This document shows positions 62,366-64,000 of a DNA stretch of 64,000 bases, one piece after another (position 1 is the stretch's first letter; the number at the start of each line of letters is the position of its first letter). The notes under the pieces are model-generated. The model did not search any database. It was not told where the DNA came from and was given only the letters and a program-made list of their open reading frames with translations. Made by a program: the position numbers and the translations under genes. Source of the stretch: CBDANO01 sp965197665 (GTDB lineage Bacteria; Chloroflexota; Dehalococcoidia; Lucifugimonadales; UBA3495); assembly GCA_965197665.1 (NCBI GenBank), contig CBDANO010000005.1, positions 1,054,001 to 1,118,000 on the forward strand, written 5' to 3'.

Positions 62366-63391
62366 CTAACGCCCGATAAGATGGAACAACCCGGAGGCTG
62401 CCGCCGTGGGGGCGCGGCGTCCGAGACGCAATATCCTCCCTATCTCTCCCCGGTCCCACATGACCAGGAACTGGCTGGCAATGAAGACCGAACTATAAGT
62501 CCCGATCACCGTCCCAATGGCTACCACCAGCAGCAGCCCGCGAATGCTGGGGCCGCCGATGAGTAACATTGCCAGCAAAACGAACAAGGTAGTGAAGCTG
62601 GTATTCAGCGACCTGCCGATGGTGTCCATGATGCTAACGTTCACCAGACCGGCCATGTCCCGGTCCGGATGGCGGGACACGTTCTCCCGGATTCTGTCGA
62701 ACACCACGATAGTGTCGTTCACGCTATAGCCGGCGACAATCAAGACTCCCACGACGAACATGGAGTTGACCTCCATGTCTATCACCTTACCCAATATGGA
62801 GAACACGCCGAGAACGAATACGACGTCGTGAACCAAGGCCAGGATGGCGCTGATCCCGTACCGGTACGCCTTTGGCACCCGCCGGAAGGCGTACCAGATA
62901 TACAGCAGAATGAACACCGAGGCCGCCAGCACCGCGAAGAAAGCGTTCCGCACCGTTTCGGTGGCAACGATGGGCGAGACCGATTCGAACTCGACACCCT
63001 CGATCACGCCGATGAATTTATCCAGGTCGTCCTCGATGCACTGGCGTTCGGACACTCCATCCCGAATGCACTCGTCCTTGAATGGACCCCTATTGCTGTT
63101 GGTTTCATCATCCAGCAGCTTGGTGCGTATGAACACGGTCTGGCTGCCCAACTTCTGTATCAAAGCCTCGGGATACCCCAGCTCGTTCATTCGCTCCTGA
63201 ATATTGGCCTCTTCGACCTGTCTATCGAAGGTGATATTCAGGACGGAACCGCTGGCGAAGTCGATCCCGGCGTTGAGCCCCGAGTCCCTGGAGAGCCAGC
63301 CGGGGGGCGCGACCATGAAGACGACGCCGGGCATGATTATCGCGGCGGAGAACAAGAAGTACCAAAAGCGTTTGCCCACTATGTCCAGCAC
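62366..63391 (-). CDS. secF: SecF, protein translocase accessory subunit
   Basis: A 341-residue RND-fold membrane protein: first helix FWYFLFSAAIIMPGVVFMV, a periplasmic domain to about 145, then helices with VLIVAGYSVNDTIVVFDRIR, the SecF signature, and GLVNVSIMDTIGRSLNTSFT. With SecD it uses the proton gradient to help pull proteins through SecYEG. The periplasmic domain has an extra charged stretch (LDDETNSNRGPFKDECIRDG) longer than usual. It follows secD by 2 bases. Confidence 0.95.
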   Translation of the reverse strand: MLDIVGKRFWYFLFSAAIIMPGVVFMVAPPGWLSRDSGLNAGIDFASGSVLNITFDRQVEEANIQERMNELGYPEALIQKLGSQTVFIRTKLLDDETNSNRGPFKDECIRDGVSERQCIEDDLDKFIGVIEGVEFESVSPIVATETVRNAFFAVLAASVFILLYIWYAFRRVPKAYRYGISAILALVHDVVFVLGVFSILGKVIDMEVNSMFVVGVLIVAGYSVNDTIVVFDRIRENVSRHPDRDMAGLVNVSIMDTIGRSLNTSFTTLFVLLAMLLIGGPSIRGLLLVVAIGTVIGTYSSVFIASQFLVMWDRGEIGRILRLGRRAPTAAASGLFHLIGR

Positions 63392-63393
63392 GG

Positions 63394-64000
63394 CTAGCCC
63401 CCTCCTCCGGCGGTCCGTGTCGTACGTGCGGCGCCTTCCGGAGTGAATAGGCTAATGCGGCCGCCGAGGCCGACCCATGCCAACAATTGGAGCAGGTTGC
63501 GGCTCACCACAACCGCGGTAAACATGCTAATCAGCACCCCGATGCCCAAGCTTATCGCAAAGCCGGTAACCAACGCCCCTCCCAAGCGGTCGCCGAACCA
63601 AAGAAGCACGCCGCAAGTGATCAACGTGGAAATATTACCGTCGCGGATGGCCGGCCACGCCCGGCTAAACCCTACTTCCATCGACGAAGCCAGCGTCCGG
63701 CCGATGCGCACCTCCTCCTTCATCCGTTCGAAGATCAGCACGTTGGCGTCCACCGCCATACCGATGGACAGGATAAAGCCCCCTATGTGGGAAAGGGTCA
63801 AGGTGATGGGGATGAGCTTGAACACGGCCAGCACCACCACCGCATAGAACACCAGGGAAACGGCGGCGACTACCCCGGCCATCCGGTAGTAGGCCACCAT
63901 GAACGCCATCACCAGTCCCAAGCCTACTAGACCGGCGATAAGGCTGTTTCTAAGAGATTCCGCTCCCAGAAGAGCGTCAACGTCCGCTTCTTGGATTACT
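63394..64000 (-). CDS. secD: SecD, C-terminal part (cut by window end)
   Basis: About 200 C-terminal residues of SecD are present. GAESLRNSLIAGLVGLGLVM, HIGGFILSIGMAVDANVLIF and ERMKEEVRIGRTLASSMEVG are the conserved membrane segments. The frame continues past the right edge, so the N-terminus is missing. It overlaps nothing and is 2 bases from secF, the usual secDF pair. Confidence 0.95.
   Translation of the reverse strand, partial: VIQEADVDALLGAESLRNSLIAGLVGLGLVMAFMVAYYRMAGVVAAVSLVFYAVVVLAVFKLIPITLTLSHIGGFILSIGMAVDANVLIFERMKEEVRIGRTLASSMEVGFSRAWPAIRDGNISTLITCGVLLWFGDRLGGALVTGFAISLGIGVLISMFTAVVVSRNLLQLLAWVGLGGRISLFTPEGAARTTRTAGGGG

Overview
The window is a GC-rich bacterial chromosome segment that looks like Chloroflexota, probably a Dehalococcoidia/SAR202-type lineage. 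The placement is inferred from several luciferase-like flavin enzymes, a DUF5679-type zinc ribbon, TldD/TldE, many catabolic oxidoreductases and dispersed intergenic repeats. It has no marker gene, so the placement is provisional. Nearly every gene is metabolic. There is one tRNA, no CRISPR array, no rRNA and no transposase.

Layout: 1-4.4 kb holds an amidase tail, biotin transporter BioY and the TldD/TldE protease pair. 4.5-14.4 kb is a complete N-methylglutamate pathway for methylamine on one strand behind a good promoter: N-methylglutamate synthase (mgsABC), gamma-glutamylmethylamide synthetase (gmaS) and a four-subunit N-methylglutamate dehydrogenase (mgdB, C, D, A). A zinc alcohol dehydrogenase with its own promoter follows at 15.9 kb. 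17.1-32.9 kb is a long minus-strand catabolic array with four genes that only make sense if an in-frame UGA is read as selenocysteine: grdA, grdB, a UGSC-family protein and, unexpectedly, an MFS transporter. Each UGA is followed at the right distance by a stem-loop resembling a bacterial SECIS. grdC, grdE, both CoA-transferase subunits, two flavin oxidoreductases, an enoyl-CoA hydratase and a quinone oxidoreductase share this array. 34.0-39.6 kb carries D-malate/tartrate dehydrogenase, a cobalamin salvage group (GHMP/threonine-type kinase, cobU, cobQ, phosphatase) and a tiny zinc ribbon.

40-49 kb contains a class IV aminotransferase, a frameshifted SMP-30 gene, a monomeric sarcosine oxidase-like enzyme, a fluoride channel, a large FtsX-type permease and a GMC oxidoreductase. 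49.4-52.9 kb has tRNA-Thr(CGT) and a hydantoinase / flavin oxidoreductase / ureidopropionase operon. 53.4-64 kb has a MetE-like methyltransferase, an MFS transporter, epoxide hydrolase, dienelactone hydrolase, a methyltransferase, a lipoprotein sugar dehydrogenase, another zinc dehydrogenase and secF-secD (cut by the window end).

The most unusual content is the selenoprotein array: glycine/sarcosine/betaine-reductase-type components, normally known from strict anaerobes, beside a putative selenocysteine transporter in a segment otherwise rich in oxidative flavin enzymes. Its GrdE appears to lack the cysteine that normally becomes the pyruvoyl cofactor, and no GrdD is present. A second novelty is a family of MITE-like elements (about 150-180 bp when intact) in at least six intergenic gaps.
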